Shown piece by piece: positions 33,883 through 42,372 of a stretch of DNA of 64,000 nt (position 1 is its first letter; each line of letters begins with the position of its first letter). The notes beneath the pieces are model-generated. The model was not told where the DNA came from. It was given only the letters and a program-made list of their open reading frames with translations, and searched no databases. Source of the stretch: JASFHF01 sp050123335 (GTDB lineage Bacteria; Pseudomonadota; Gammaproteobacteria; UBA12402). The translations under genes were made by a program, and so were the position numbers. The stretch is taken from NCBI GenBank assembly GCA_050123335.1, contig JASFHH010000004.1, positions 7,969-71,968 on the forward strand, written 5' to 3'.

Positions 33883-36800
33883 ATGACTCATAAAGGATTT
33901 TGGGTTTGTATGAGGAAAAAACAGAGGATGCCTTCAGAAGCTAGCGCTTTTATTCATAAGCAAGCTCTTGAAAAACTAACACCATTAGAACTTCAAAATA
34001 TTTTCAAAAAAGTTGATCACGAAATCGCGATTCTTGATAAAAATGAACGAATTGTTTTTTTAAATAATAATTTCTGCAATTTGCTTAAATGCAAAAACTT
34101 GGAGCAACAACCATGCCTGGGAAAAAAAATTACTAATTTTTTTCCCAAAGATTTCATATCTGTGTATTTAAAACAGATTAAACCCTTACTTAAAGGTAAA
34201 CAATCATGGCGTGGAGAGATTGATTTTATAAATACAGAAAAAAAAATTATTAGAACTTCTTGTGAAATTGTTCCTATCAAATCTTCAAAGAAAGATACGA
34301 TTTATTATGTTTATTGGGTAAGTCCATTACCAAAGAATATAATTTCATTTTGTCAAAGTTTAGATGAATCAACCGATTTTTTCCGCTCCCTATTTCAAAT
34401 GTCGCCAGATCCAATCTATCTAATTGATGAAGAAGGAAATATTTTACTTGGCAATAAAAAACTTTCTGCTATCACTGGTTATCCTGCTAAAAAATTAGCA
34501 GAAAAAACAATCTACGATATAGAACAAACTATTTCTTCGAAAAAGCAATTAACATCATTGATAAACAACATCAGTAAAAAAGGACATGGCTCTTTTCCAG
34601 GAAAACTCATTGATAAAAATAAAGATCTCCACCCTGTTGAAGTTAGCTTAAGAAGAATATCTATCTGCGGACAGCCATCAATTTTAATCACCTCACATGA
34701 TATTTCACTACGTAAAAAATATCAGCAAGAAGCGCAATATAATATTAAATTACGTAATTTGATTACAAAAGTAACAAATCGTTTTTCTCTTGTAAGTGTA
34801 AACTCATTTGACAACGCTGCTAACAAAGCTCTGGGAGATTTGGGGAAGTTTGCAGAAGTTGATCGTTGTTACTTATTTAAGCTTAAAGATAATGAATTAT
34901 TTTTTACTGATAATCATGGGTGGCGTCCTAGAAAGAAAGTAGACATTAGTGAATTATTTTTTGCAAATACACACGAATGGTGTGCAGAAGGCATAACATC
35001 TGAAATTGAACATTTGCGTCACATCCCTTTTGCGCCGTATTTATGGGTTTTTAGATATTTTCAAGAACACTCCGTTTTTGCACTAGATAGAGTTGAAGAT
35101 TTGCCAGATAATTACGCAATTGCAAGAAACGAATTTATGCGCGAAGGCATTAAATCCATTTTAATAGTTCCATTAAGACGCGGTAAATACTATTTTGGAA
35201 CTATAGGATTTGATGCCGTTTATCACCATGTGAGTTGGGATGCAGCTACGATCCAGTTACTATCAGACTTTTCAAACTTCATTGCGCAAGCGCTAGACAG
35301 ACGTGAAACTCTTCTTTTGGAAGAGCAAAAGGAACAATTTGAATTTACGTTAACCAAAAAAATATTGAATGCCACCGTGGAAGAATTGGCGTTTTTTATT
35401 AAAAATGTTCCTTCGTCAATTGCAATATTTGACTTAAATTTGCGGTATGTGGCTGTAAGTGATCGCTGGCTGGAAGATTTTCGTGTTAAGAAAAAAAATA
35501 TCATCGGTAAATCACATCTAGAAATATTCAAAACTGATGCCTCAAAATGGAAAAAAATTTTCAAACGTTGCTTAAAAGGCGAAATGATCTCAAGTGAAAA
35601 AGATTATTTTAACGGACCAGACGGAAAAGGTGATTGGATAAAGTGGAAAGCATATCCAAAGAAAGATCATGATAATAAAATTTGTGGTATTGTTATACTT
35701 TTAGAAGTGATCACTGAAAGAGTTAAAAATGAAGAAAAAATTATCCATATCATGAACCATGATATATTGACTGATATTCCCAATCGACAATATTTTCATG
35801 AAACTTTAGAAAAAACATTAAGCGACAAGAAGAGAAAACAATATACTTTGATTATTACTTCAATAGAAAATTTCGAAACTATTAATAATTACTATAATGT
35901 TTTTGTTGGTGATAAATTTATTCAGGAAATCTCAAAAAGATTGCAAAATTGTATAACTAAATCTACTTTTTTTGCAAGATTAGATGCCGGCCAATTCGCT
36001 TTTATTTTACAAGGAGGAAATGAGCCGCAAATTGTCCGTTTTGTTAAAAAAATTAATTCATGTGTTTCAGAACCATTTCACATACAAAATTATTATATCA
36101 GAACTAGTCTTAGTTTTGGTATTCGCGTATTTAAACCCAACGGATTGAGTTACGAAAAATTAATAAAAGATGCTGAAATTGCACTTTATCAGGCAAGGTT
36201 ATCTTCGATAAATAAAATTGCTTACTTTAATTCTACTTTGGAAGAAAAATACTTAAGAAGGCTGCTTTTAGAAAATGATCTGCAGCGTGCTATTGATGAG
36301 TCCCAATTTTATACTGTATATCAACCGTTCTTTTCTCTTCAAGCAAAAAAAGTAGTTGGTGCAGAAGTATTATTAAGATGGAGACACCCAAAACTAAAAG
36401 AAGTATCTCCACTTGAGTTTATTCCTCTGGCTGAAAAAACTGGGAAAATCATACCAATTGGTTATCAAGTTTTAATTGAGGTTTTCGAAAACATAAAACA
36501 ACTGCTAAAAATCATCGAAAAACAACCAACGTTTATATTTTCAATTAATTTATCTCCTGACCAATTAATAGATAAAGAATTCATTAAAAATTTAAAAAAA
36601 ATGATTGATAAGTACAAAATTCCAATTCATTTATTACAATTCGAAATTACTGAAACCAGACTGCTGCAAAATACTAATGAAGTAATTTCTGCTTTAAAAC
36701 AAATCAAAAAACTTGGTTGTAAAATTGCTATTGATGATTTTGGAACGGGGCATTCATCTTTAGAAAGATTAAGAGAATTACCAGCATCAAGCTTAAAAAT

Positions 36801-37026
36801 CGATAAATGTTTTATTGATAATATTGATACAAATGAAAAAAGCACCTCATTAGTAAAACATATTTTGATGTTAGCTAGAGAATTAAGAATGACAACTGTG
36901 GGTGAAGGAATAGAAAATAAATCACAAGAACACATGTTACAATTTTTGGGATGTGATATTGGCCAAGGGTTTTATTATTCTAAACCCATCCCTATTAAAA
37001 AGTTTGCAGCAAAATATTTAAAATGA
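33883..37026 (+). CDS. PAS-GAF-PAS sensor with degenerate GGDEF and intact EAL domain
   Basis: A 1047-residue cytosolic c-di-GMP protein. Starts at 33883, 33910 and 33928 are all possible; -10-like sequence just before 33883 favours a later one. Domains in order: PAS (about 35-130), PAS (about 165-280), GAF (about 290-470), PAS (about 495-610), GGDEF-like (about 625-785) and EAL (about 800-1045). The GGDEF signature is replaced by LDAGQF (about 700), so no cyclase activity is expected. The EAL part keeps EVLLRW, NLSPDQL, EITE, DDFGTGHSSL, KIDK, GEGIE and QGFYYSKP, so it should be a c-di-GMP phosphodiesterase. No membrane segment. Confidence 0.9.
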   Translation: MTHKGFWVCMRKKQRMPSEASAFIHKQALEKLTPLELQNIFKKVDHEIAILDKNERIVFLNNNFCNLLKCKNLEQQPCLGKKITNFFPKDFISVYLKQIKPLLKGKQSWRGEIDFINTEKKIIRTSCEIVPIKSSKKDTIYYVYWVSPLPKNIISFCQSLDESTDFFRSLFQMSPDPIYLIDEEGNILLGNKKLSAITGYPAKKLAEKTIYDIEQTISSKKQLTSLINNISKKGHGSFPGKLIDKNKDLHPVEVSLRRISICGQPSILITSHDISLRKKYQQEAQYNIKLRNLITKVTNRFSLVSVNSFDNAANKALGDLGKFAEVDRCYLFKLKDNELFFTDNHGWRPRKKVDISELFFANTHEWCAEGITSEIEHLRHIPFAPYLWVFRYFQEHSVFALDRVEDLPDNYAIARNEFMREGIKSILIVPLRRGKYYFGTIGFDAVYHHVSWDAATIQLLSDFSNFIAQALDRRETLLLEEQKEQFEFTLTKKILNATVEELAFFIKNVPSSIAIFDLNLRYVAVSDRWLEDFRVKKKNIIGKSHLEIFKTDASKWKKIFKRCLKGEMISSEKDYFNGPDGKGDWIKWKAYPKKDHDNKICGIVILLEVITERVKNEEKIIHIMNHDILTDIPNRQYFHETLEKTLSDKKRKQYTLIITSIENFETINNYYNVFVGDKFIQEISKRLQNCITKSTFFARLDAGQFAFILQGGNEPQIVRFVKKINSCVSEPFHIQNYYIRTSLSFGIRVFKPNGLSYEKLIKDAEIALYQARLSSINKIAYFNSTLEEKYLRRLLLENDLQRAIDESQFYTVYQPFFSLQAKKVVGAEVLLRWRHPKLKEVSPLEFIPLAEKTGKIIPIGYQVLIEVFENIKQLLKIIEKQPTFIFSINLSPDQLIDKEFIKNLKKMIDKYKIPIHLLQFEITETRLLQNTNEVISALKQIKKLGCKIAIDDFGTGHSSLERLRELPASSLKIDKCFIDNIDTNEKSTSLVKHILMLARELRMTTVGEGIENKSQEHMLQFLGCDIGQGFYYSKPIPIKKFAAKYLK

Positions 37027-37029
37027 TGT

Positions 37030-37208
37030 ATAGCTAAACCCTTATAAATTGATGCAAATTAAAGAGGTTTTGGTTGTTTTTTCGACGACCTAGCGTCCAT
37101 GGATGGAAACGCGGGAGGTACATGGACGTATCATGGGAGGAGAAAAAACAACCAAAACCTCTTTAATAAACAAATTTTGAGTGCATCAGTTTATAAAAAG
37201 TTAGCTAT
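37030..37208. repeat. Hairpin element with conserved core, copy 1
   Basis: Perfect 23-bp arms (37061-37083 and 37142-37164) enclose a 58-base core containing CCATGGATGG and GGGAGGTACATGGA. Outer arms also pair (TTATAAATTGATGCA at 37042-37056 with 37182-37196; ATAGCTAA with TTAGCTAT). The core folds into two smaller hairpins. Copy 2 at 47223-47338 has nearly the same core but unrelated arms. The position between convergent genes would make it an efficient two-way terminator. Confidence 0.85.
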
Positions 37209-37232
37209 AGTTATTGTCTAATAAACATTTAA

Positions 37233-38507
37233 TTAAAATCTCATTTGGGCGCGAGCAGCATATATCATGGCGTTAATATTTTTTCCATTATAAGCCGGAT
37301 GAGCAACCGCCCGAATAATATTAAGTTTAAATGTGACAAAGTGATTAACAAACCAATTTAACCCAAAAGTAACATTATATTCTTTTCCGCCACGAACATC
37401 TTTGTCAATTAAATCTAATGTGCTATAACGAACAAGTACCTGAAAAGCACCATATTTACCATTAATGGATGATGGTGTAGTGAAAATACCAAGCGGATAC
37501 GCATAAGTCATTGATTCTCCTGTCAGAAAATACCCAAGAGTTGCATAATAACCAGAAAAATTAAGATTGGACTGATTGGCTTGGCGCTTGATTGTATTCA
37601 AATAATATTCCGTTTGAAAGCTCAGAGGTCCATAAACACTGGCAAATTCGCCGCTTAGAATGTCGTAATAATTGACGTTAGTTATGAATCCTGTTGTGAC
37701 CAACACGTCCATTTCGTGTGAAGTTGCCTCAGGAGTTGTACCAAATATCACTGTATTATCATCATTTGGGCGCTGCCACCAGTTTGATACTCCAAAATGC
37801 AGAGCACGGGTTGCTTTATGCACAGGCGATAGGAATATACGTCCTGTAGCGCCAATCGGATTAGAAGCGGAATAAGATTCTAGCGTACTGCCACTAAATA
37901 TACTTGCATCTGCAACTAAATGTCTTCCATAAATATTGTAGTGTACACCTTGCGGATAACCTGGAGAAAAAATGTAAACAGGTAAAGGCCATTCAAGAAA
38001 ATTAATATCAACATGCTGTGCCCAATTTGCAAAACCAACATTTGGGGTAAATTGTCCGACCTGGATGTATTGGTTCTTAAATCCATGATAAATAATGCTG
38101 GCATCCAATAGAGCGCCCAGATTAAAAGAGTATGACACAAAAGGTTGCCAAGCCTTATTTATCAAGCCAGTAAAATAAAGCGTCGCATAGCGGATATTTG
38201 TACCGCTTCGCAATAAATTATCAGAATTAACAAATTTTAGAAAATCAGCTTCAAAATTACCATATATATTAAATATATACTTAGTGTCATCACGCGCAAC
38301 AATCAAACCTCTAGAGCTATAATTTACATGAAAACGGTGATTATCCATTTGAAAATCAGGTAGTCCAATTATTGGAAAATCAGATGGTTCATCGTATGGT
38401 ACATTGGGTGATCCAAAAGCAATAGAAATGTTGCACAAAAGAAATGCAACAAAAACGTAAATGGCGTATTTCAATTTCAATATCCTTTTATGAAAAATCA
38501 AACGCAC
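37233..38507 (-). CDS. OprO/OprP-type outer-membrane porin
   Basis: A 424-residue protein with an N-terminal signal segment (about 12-32, YVFVAFLLCNISIAFGS) and the phosphate-selective porin O/P pattern: FEADFLKF, GFKNQYIQVGQFTPNVGFANWAQ, FLEWPLPVYIF, then YYATLGYFLTGES near residue 325 and GAFQVLVRYSTLDLID, ending LGLNWFVNH-like strands and a terminal Phe (AQMRF). These are 16-stranded outer-membrane channels. The substrate is uncertain; the family includes phosphate and polyphosphate channels but also general anion porins. Monocistronic, with the hairpin element behind it. Confidence 0.85.
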   Translation of the reverse strand: MRLIFHKRILKLKYAIYVFVAFLLCNISIAFGSPNVPYDEPSDFPIIGLPDFQMDNHRFHVNYSSRGLIVARDDTKYIFNIYGNFEADFLKFVNSDNLLRSGTNIRYATLYFTGLINKAWQPFVSYSFNLGALLDASIIYHGFKNQYIQVGQFTPNVGFANWAQHVDINFLEWPLPVYIFSPGYPQGVHYNIYGRHLVADASIFSGSTLESYSASNPIGATGRIFLSPVHKATRALHFGVSNWWQRPNDDNTVIFGTTPEATSHEMDVLVTTGFITNVNYYDILSGEFASVYGPLSFQTEYYLNTIKRQANQSNLNFSGYYATLGYFLTGESMTYAYPLGIFTTPSSINGKYGAFQVLVRYSTLDLIDKDVRGGKEYNVTFGLNWFVNHFVTFKLNIIRAVAHPAYNGKNINAMIYAARAQMRF

Positions 38508-38717
38508 ATATATTAAATTTTTTGTATAATTAAATCAAGCAATGTAAAGCAAAAAACCAAGAATTGTGTTCTATCAACTTGGTATGCCTGATACTTGCTT
38601 GGTCTAAAACCAGAACTCAAGCACAATCTTAAATAAAGTTTCCTCAGCTGATATAAAAGCTGACTGTGTTTTGGCAATTTGCTTGTCGCATGCATCTGCA
38701 TGTTACTTTAAATATTG

Positions 38718-39197
38718 TTAATTGCAATGCCTGCAGCTCCAGCATAATACTAGAAAATTATATAAACTAATTATCGAAATAGCTGTAAGTACGATGCTAT
38801 AATTAATATAACTTGTAAAATAAAAATCTGGTGTGCCTTTAGCAAAGAATAAAGTAGCCAAGCATACAATTGGCCAATATGCGGTAATTGCCATTACTCC
38901 TGCCATACAGGCAACACTCCATTTTTGTTTTTTTATAAAACCAACTAAAGCAAAAATTAAAATAGGTACATAAATTATAGTATCAGCAATGCTAAATCCT
39001 TTATTCATTGCTACACCAAATTTACTGATAACATCCGCGGATTCTTGCAGACCAAGATTAACCGTAAATTGGTAGTTAATAAGTGATCCAAGTTGACCAA
39101 TAAGCAACATTATCAATAAAAATATTGAAAATAATATGATAAATAAGTAATTAATCTTGTTTATTTTAGACCCAAATTTATTAATGTTCGTTTGCAT
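38718..39197 (-). CDS. Unknown four-helix membrane protein
   Basis: The ATG at 39197 is preferred because GGAGATAA lies eight bases upstream; an in-frame start at 39221 falls in the maf remnant. The 159-residue protein has four hydrophobic segments (about 20-42, 65-88, 95-118, 130-150) and no recognisable family motif. It ends CWSCRHCN. The upstream bases come from a decayed maf fragment, and the SDR gene precedes it in the same direction. Confidence 0.55.
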   Translation of the reverse strand: MQTNINKFGSKINKINYLFIILFSIFLLIMLLIGQLGSLINYQFTVNLGLQESADVISKFGVAMNKGFSIADTIIYVPILIFALVGFIKKQKWSVACMAGVMAITAYWPIVCLATLFFAKGTPDFYFTSYINYSIVLTAISIISLYNFLVLCWSCRHCN

Positions 39198-39201
39198 AGA
39201 T

Positions 39202-39276
39202 TTATCTCCTTTTAAAAACAAAACCCGCCCTTTGAAGTGTAATTGGTATAGAGGATGAACCTAATATTATTTTCAC
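39202..39276 (-). pseudogene. Remnant of a maf 5' end
   Basis: The minus-strand frame starting GTG at 39276 reads VKIILGSSSIPIT then LQRAGFVFKRR and a stop. Maf at 29552 begins MQIILGSASIQRKRILEEAGFVF. The match covers the first motif with a small internal deletion, and the gene then breaks off at the start of the membrane protein. It shows that a second maf copy once stood here. Confidence 0.7.
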
Positions 39277-39288
39277 TTAAAACTCCAA

Positions 39289-40047
39289 TTACAAAATAGA
39301 AACCCCATCATCAATAATCAAATCAAGCCCATAAATTGCACTTGAATTTTCGGACGCCAAAAATACAGCTGAACCTGCAATCTCATCAGCATTCATATAT
39401 GCTCTGCCGGTTGGGGTAATGGATTTAAGGTTTTCCACAAACTGAGGATTATTTTGAAGATGTTGATTAATTGCGGTCGCAGTATTTCCAGGTGAAATTA
39501 CATTAACATTAATACCATCTTTAGCAACTTCTGCAGCCAATGATTTTGCGAGCATAAGCATTCCACCTTTACTTGCACAATATACCACTGCATTTGGAAA
39601 CCCATGAGTTGCGGCAATTGAAGCCACAAAAATTATCTTGCCTGCTTTTTTTTGTTGCATAATTGGAAGCACCGCTTTCGTCATTAAAAAACTGCTTTTA
39701 AGATTAACGTCCATGGTCTTGTCCCAATCTTCGATGGTCATTTTTCCAAAACTTTTATCGATAAGAATACCCGCATTATTAACTAAAATATCTACTGTGC
39801 CAAATTCGGTTACAACTTCTTGAATCAGTTTATCAACTTCAAATGGTTTAGTAATATCACATTGATAAGCTTTGGCAACAGCATCAAACTCATTATTAAT
39901 TTTTGTAGCAACTTCCTGACCCTTTGCAGGATTTTTGTGGTTAACCACAATAACTGTTGCACCCTCTTGCGCATAAGCATAGCAAATAGCCTCGCCTATA
40001 CCCTGTGAACCACCTGTTACAATAGCAATTTTATCTTTAAGCTTCAT
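39289..40047 (-). CDS. Short-chain dehydrogenase/reductase (FabG/PhaB-like)
   Basis: A 252-residue classical SDR. The cofactor loop is TGGSQGIGEA (about 11-20), followed by NNAGI (about 89), the catalytic Ser in VASIAATHG, YCASKGG (Tyr and Lys, about 155-159) and the PG loop VISPGNTATAI. The acidic/basic pattern after strand 2 (VVNHKNPAKGQ) suggests NADPH use. Reactions of this group include 3-oxoacyl-ACP and acetoacetyl-CoA reduction; the exact substrate is open. GGGGAG precedes the start, 13 bases after the secreted protein gene, suggesting a shared transcript. Confidence 0.9.
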   Translation of the reverse strand: MKLKDKIAIVTGGSQGIGEAICYAYAQEGATVIVVNHKNPAKGQEVATKINNEFDAVAKAYQCDITKPFEVDKLIQEVVTEFGTVDILVNNAGILIDKSFGKMTIEDWDKTMDVNLKSSFLMTKAVLPIMQQKKAGKIIFVASIAATHGFPNAVVYCASKGGMLMLAKSLAAEVAKDGINVNVISPGNTATAINQHLQNNPQFVENLKSITPTGRAYMNADEIAGSAVFLASENSSAIYGLDLIIDDGVSIL

Positions 40048-40060
40048 TAGGTACTCCCCT

Positions 40061-40678
40061 TTATCTATTTTGTATAAAATAAAAAGTTTTTATCATTTGT
40101 ATAGCTATTTTTTTAGACTGTTTACGAACCCGCATAATTTTGTTGACATTTTGTTTATTACATCCACAAATATTCGAACCAGTTTCTACAAATTCAACTG
40201 CATAACAAAAGCCATTATGCAAAATTCTATAACTTTGACCTTTTCTGTATTGACCCATCGCATAATCATCAATTGTCAATACATGAAAAACTTTACCATT
40301 AATGCTAGTTGTGTACGCTTTTTCTGGTTCATACGGTGGAACAATGCAGTTTTTTGTTGCTGCCGGAGCAGAACTGGTTCCTATTCTAACTGCGGCATAA
40401 TAATATGGTGCATTAGAAATAGAACTTAAATTTTCATCAAGATTTACCAAAGCTATAGGAATTTCAATAATACTGTGATTGACTTTATTTGGTAAATTGT
40501 TTTCTACCGATGTCCAATATTGATCCATTAAATAAGTACGACTAAATGTAGTTTGTGGTTTTAAATTTGCAGGATAAGAAATCGAAAAACCAAATTGGTC
40601 ATTAGTAACAGTATGCCAACTGGCATACAAATTACAGCAACACAAACTCATTAAGATTGTAATAATCAATCTATACAT
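40061..40678 (-). CDS. Unknown exported protein (205 aa)
   Basis: A signal peptide is visible (residues 1-19, LIITILMSLCCCNLYAS). The mature part starts WHTVTNDQFGFSISYPANLKP, which resembles the opening of PsbP-like or DUF1795-like lipid/protein-binding domains (GFSISYP), and contains four further Cys (C in KNCIVPP, NGFCYAV, NICGC) suited to disulphides in the periplasm. No catalytic motif is seen. It lies between entericidin-like and SDR genes on the same strand. Confidence 0.6.
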   Translation of the reverse strand: MYRLIITILMSLCCCNLYASWHTVTNDQFGFSISYPANLKPQTTFSRTYLMDQYWTSVENNLPNKVNHSIIEIPIALVNLDENLSSISNAPYYYAAVRIGTSSAPAATKNCIVPPYEPEKAYTTSINGKVFHVLTIDDYAMGQYRKGQSYRILHNGFCYAVEFVETGSNICGCNKQNVNKIMRVRKQSKKIAIQMIKTFYFIQNR

Positions 40679-40719
40679 TATTTATCACAACATTTTTTAT
40701 ATTTGTTGCCGCAACCAAA

Positions 40720-40875
40720 TTATTTTTTAGTATTTTTAGGGTTGGAGGCTGCTTTAGATATAGCATGTCCGCCAGATTGAATATCTTGGCCAATACCTTC
40801 AACAGTGTGGCATCCAGCCAATAATAAACCATAAACCGAGATAGCTGTTACCATCAGAAACAAAAACTTTTTCAT
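40720..40875 (-). CDS. Entericidin EcnA/B family lipoprotein (51 aa)
   Basis: A 51-residue lipoprotein too short for usual gene finders. It has a Lys-Lys start, a hydrophobic signal and the lipobox LLAGC (Cys at residue 22), followed by HTVEGIGQDIQSGGHAISKAA, the entericidin signature. In Enterobacteria EcnA/EcnB act as an antidote and toxin pair in stationary-phase lysis; single-copy members are widespread with unclear roles. A strong GGAGGG box lies six bases before the ATG at 40875. It precedes the unknown exported protein on the same strand. Confidence 0.85.
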   Translation of the reverse strand: MKKFLFLMVTAISVYGLLLAGCHTVEGIGQDIQSGGHAISKAASNPKNTKK

Positions 40876-41212
40876 GTGCCCTCCGTAAACATAAAACTTG
40901 TGAAAAATTTGATATTAGCGTTTAGTATTAATCAATGCAAGTATAATTTTCAACAATCATAAGCCTCATAAAATTAATAGATTATATAGATAATCTAATG
41001 AATTACTTTATATAACAAAACTAATCATTTCTTCGATAATACATAATTACACACTAAGACTTCAAAATTTATTACATACAGACTTTTACAGGGAATCATG
41101 ATATTATATAATATGTTTATTACCATGATATCAATTCATAAACGGTATTTAAAAATTTCCAAAGTAAAACTTGATACAACAAAACGTCGTTGTTCAAAGG
41201 AGGTATTTTGTA
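40876..41212. other. Divergent intergenic region before the FIST gene
   Basis: No gene is seen in these 337 bases, which are very AT-rich. Near the FIST start, AACAA (about 41178) and TTGTT (about 41190) form a small hairpin just before the AAGGAGGT box at 41198-41205. Promoters for the divergent entericidin and FIST genes must lie here, but none stands out. Confidence 0.35.
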
Positions 41213-42361
41213 ATGCCAATACTTTTTGAGCCCAATGGGAAGTTAGAACTATTTTTTAAAAATATTGATCAAGCCATTAATAGTGGAGCTAAAAGCCTGC
41301 TTTTATTTTCTGCCGATGAGAATAAATTTGATACAAATAAAATTAATAGCAAATTAAAGAGTATCTCTATTCCTGTTTTTGGCGGCATATTCCCGCAGAT
41401 TATCTATAAAAACAATGCATATAAAAATGGCACTATAGTTTGTGGATTAGACTTTGCTGTACAAACATGTTCTGTAACAGGACTTAGCGACGTAGACACA
41501 AATTATAAAAAACAAATTTCTAGTTATCTAGACAAGAAAATAGCTGAAAAACTGGAAGATTATGCAACGATGATGATTCTTGTTGATGGTAACAGCAAAT
41601 ATATAGCCCGTTTAATCGAAAAAATATATGGATTTTTTGGTAAAGATATAACATATTTGGGTGGTGGCGCAGGAACATTGCAGCTCAAACCAATGCCATG
41701 CTTATTTACTAATCAAGGTCTGTTAGCTGATAGTGCTCAATTGGTATTAATAGATAAAAAAGCATTAATTAGTGTTGCACATGGCTGGGAAAAGCTTGCG
41801 GGACCTTTTGTCATTACCGATTCCGATCATAATGTGATAAAAATGATCGACTATCATCCAGCTTTTGAGACTTACAAGAAAATTATTGAAGATAACAGTA
41901 TTTATAAATTCACCAAAGATAATTTTTTTGATGTAGCCAAAAACTATCCTTTTGGTATTGAGAAACTTGATGGTTCTTTTATTGTTCGCGATCCTATAAT
42001 AGAACGGGATAAAACATTAATTTGTGTTGCTGAAGTACCGGAGAATTCTATTGTCTACGTACTTAAAAGTACAGAAAAAAAATTGATTGCTGCCGCTAGA
42101 AAAGCATCAACTAATATTAGTCAAAAATTGCAAGGTTCTAAACAAAGTCATTTTACCAAGCAACATCTACCAATAATATTTGACTGCATTAGTCGTTCTT
42201 TGATTCTTAAAGAAAATTTTACCAAAGAGCTAAATGCGATTAATACTAATTTACCAGAGCTAATCGGTGCATCTACAATTGGTGAAATAGCCAATCATGG
42301 TGATTTCTGCTTGGAGTTTTATAACAAAACTTTAGTATTAGCTTTATTTATGGAGAATTAG
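41213..42361 (+). CDS. FIST domain sensor protein
   Basis: The ATG at 41213 follows AAGGAGGT with a seven-base gap and is preferred over the upstream TTG. The 382-residue protein has a FIST_N domain (about 15-200; KSLLLFSADENKF, PVFGGIFPQIIY, YLGGGAGTLQ) and a FIST_C domain (about 215-370; LPELIGASTIGEI, LEFYNKTLVLALF). FIST proteins are intracellular sensors thought to bind amino acids or related small ligands and to pass the signal to a neighbouring output protein. The GGDEF-EAL gene starts 11 bases later, so this is the ligand sensor of a c-di-GMP pathway. Confidence 0.88.
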   Translation: MPILFEPNGKLELFFKNIDQAINSGAKSLLLFSADENKFDTNKINSKLKSISIPVFGGIFPQIIYKNNAYKNGTIVCGLDFAVQTCSVTGLSDVDTNYKKQISSYLDKKIAEKLEDYATMMILVDGNSKYIARLIEKIYGFFGKDITYLGGGAGTLQLKPMPCLFTNQGLLADSAQLVLIDKKALISVAHGWEKLAGPFVITDSDHNVIKMIDYHPAFETYKKIIEDNSIYKFTKDNFFDVAKNYPFGIEKLDGSFIVRDPIIERDKTLICVAEVPENSIVYVLKSTEKKLIAAARKASTNISQKLQGSKQSHFTKQHLPIIFDCISRSLILKENFTKELNAINTNLPELIGASTIGEIANHGDFCLEFYNKTLVLALFMEN

Positions 42362-42372
42362 AGGCGATAACC

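Noticed and set aside
37084..37141. Integron attC site
   Set aside because: The core is structured, but no attC R/L boxes (GTTRRRY and RYYYAAC) are present and no integron integrase is near.
38513..38701. 62-codon minus-strand frame between the porin and the membrane protein
   Set aside because: No ribosome site, atypical composition, no recognisable motif.
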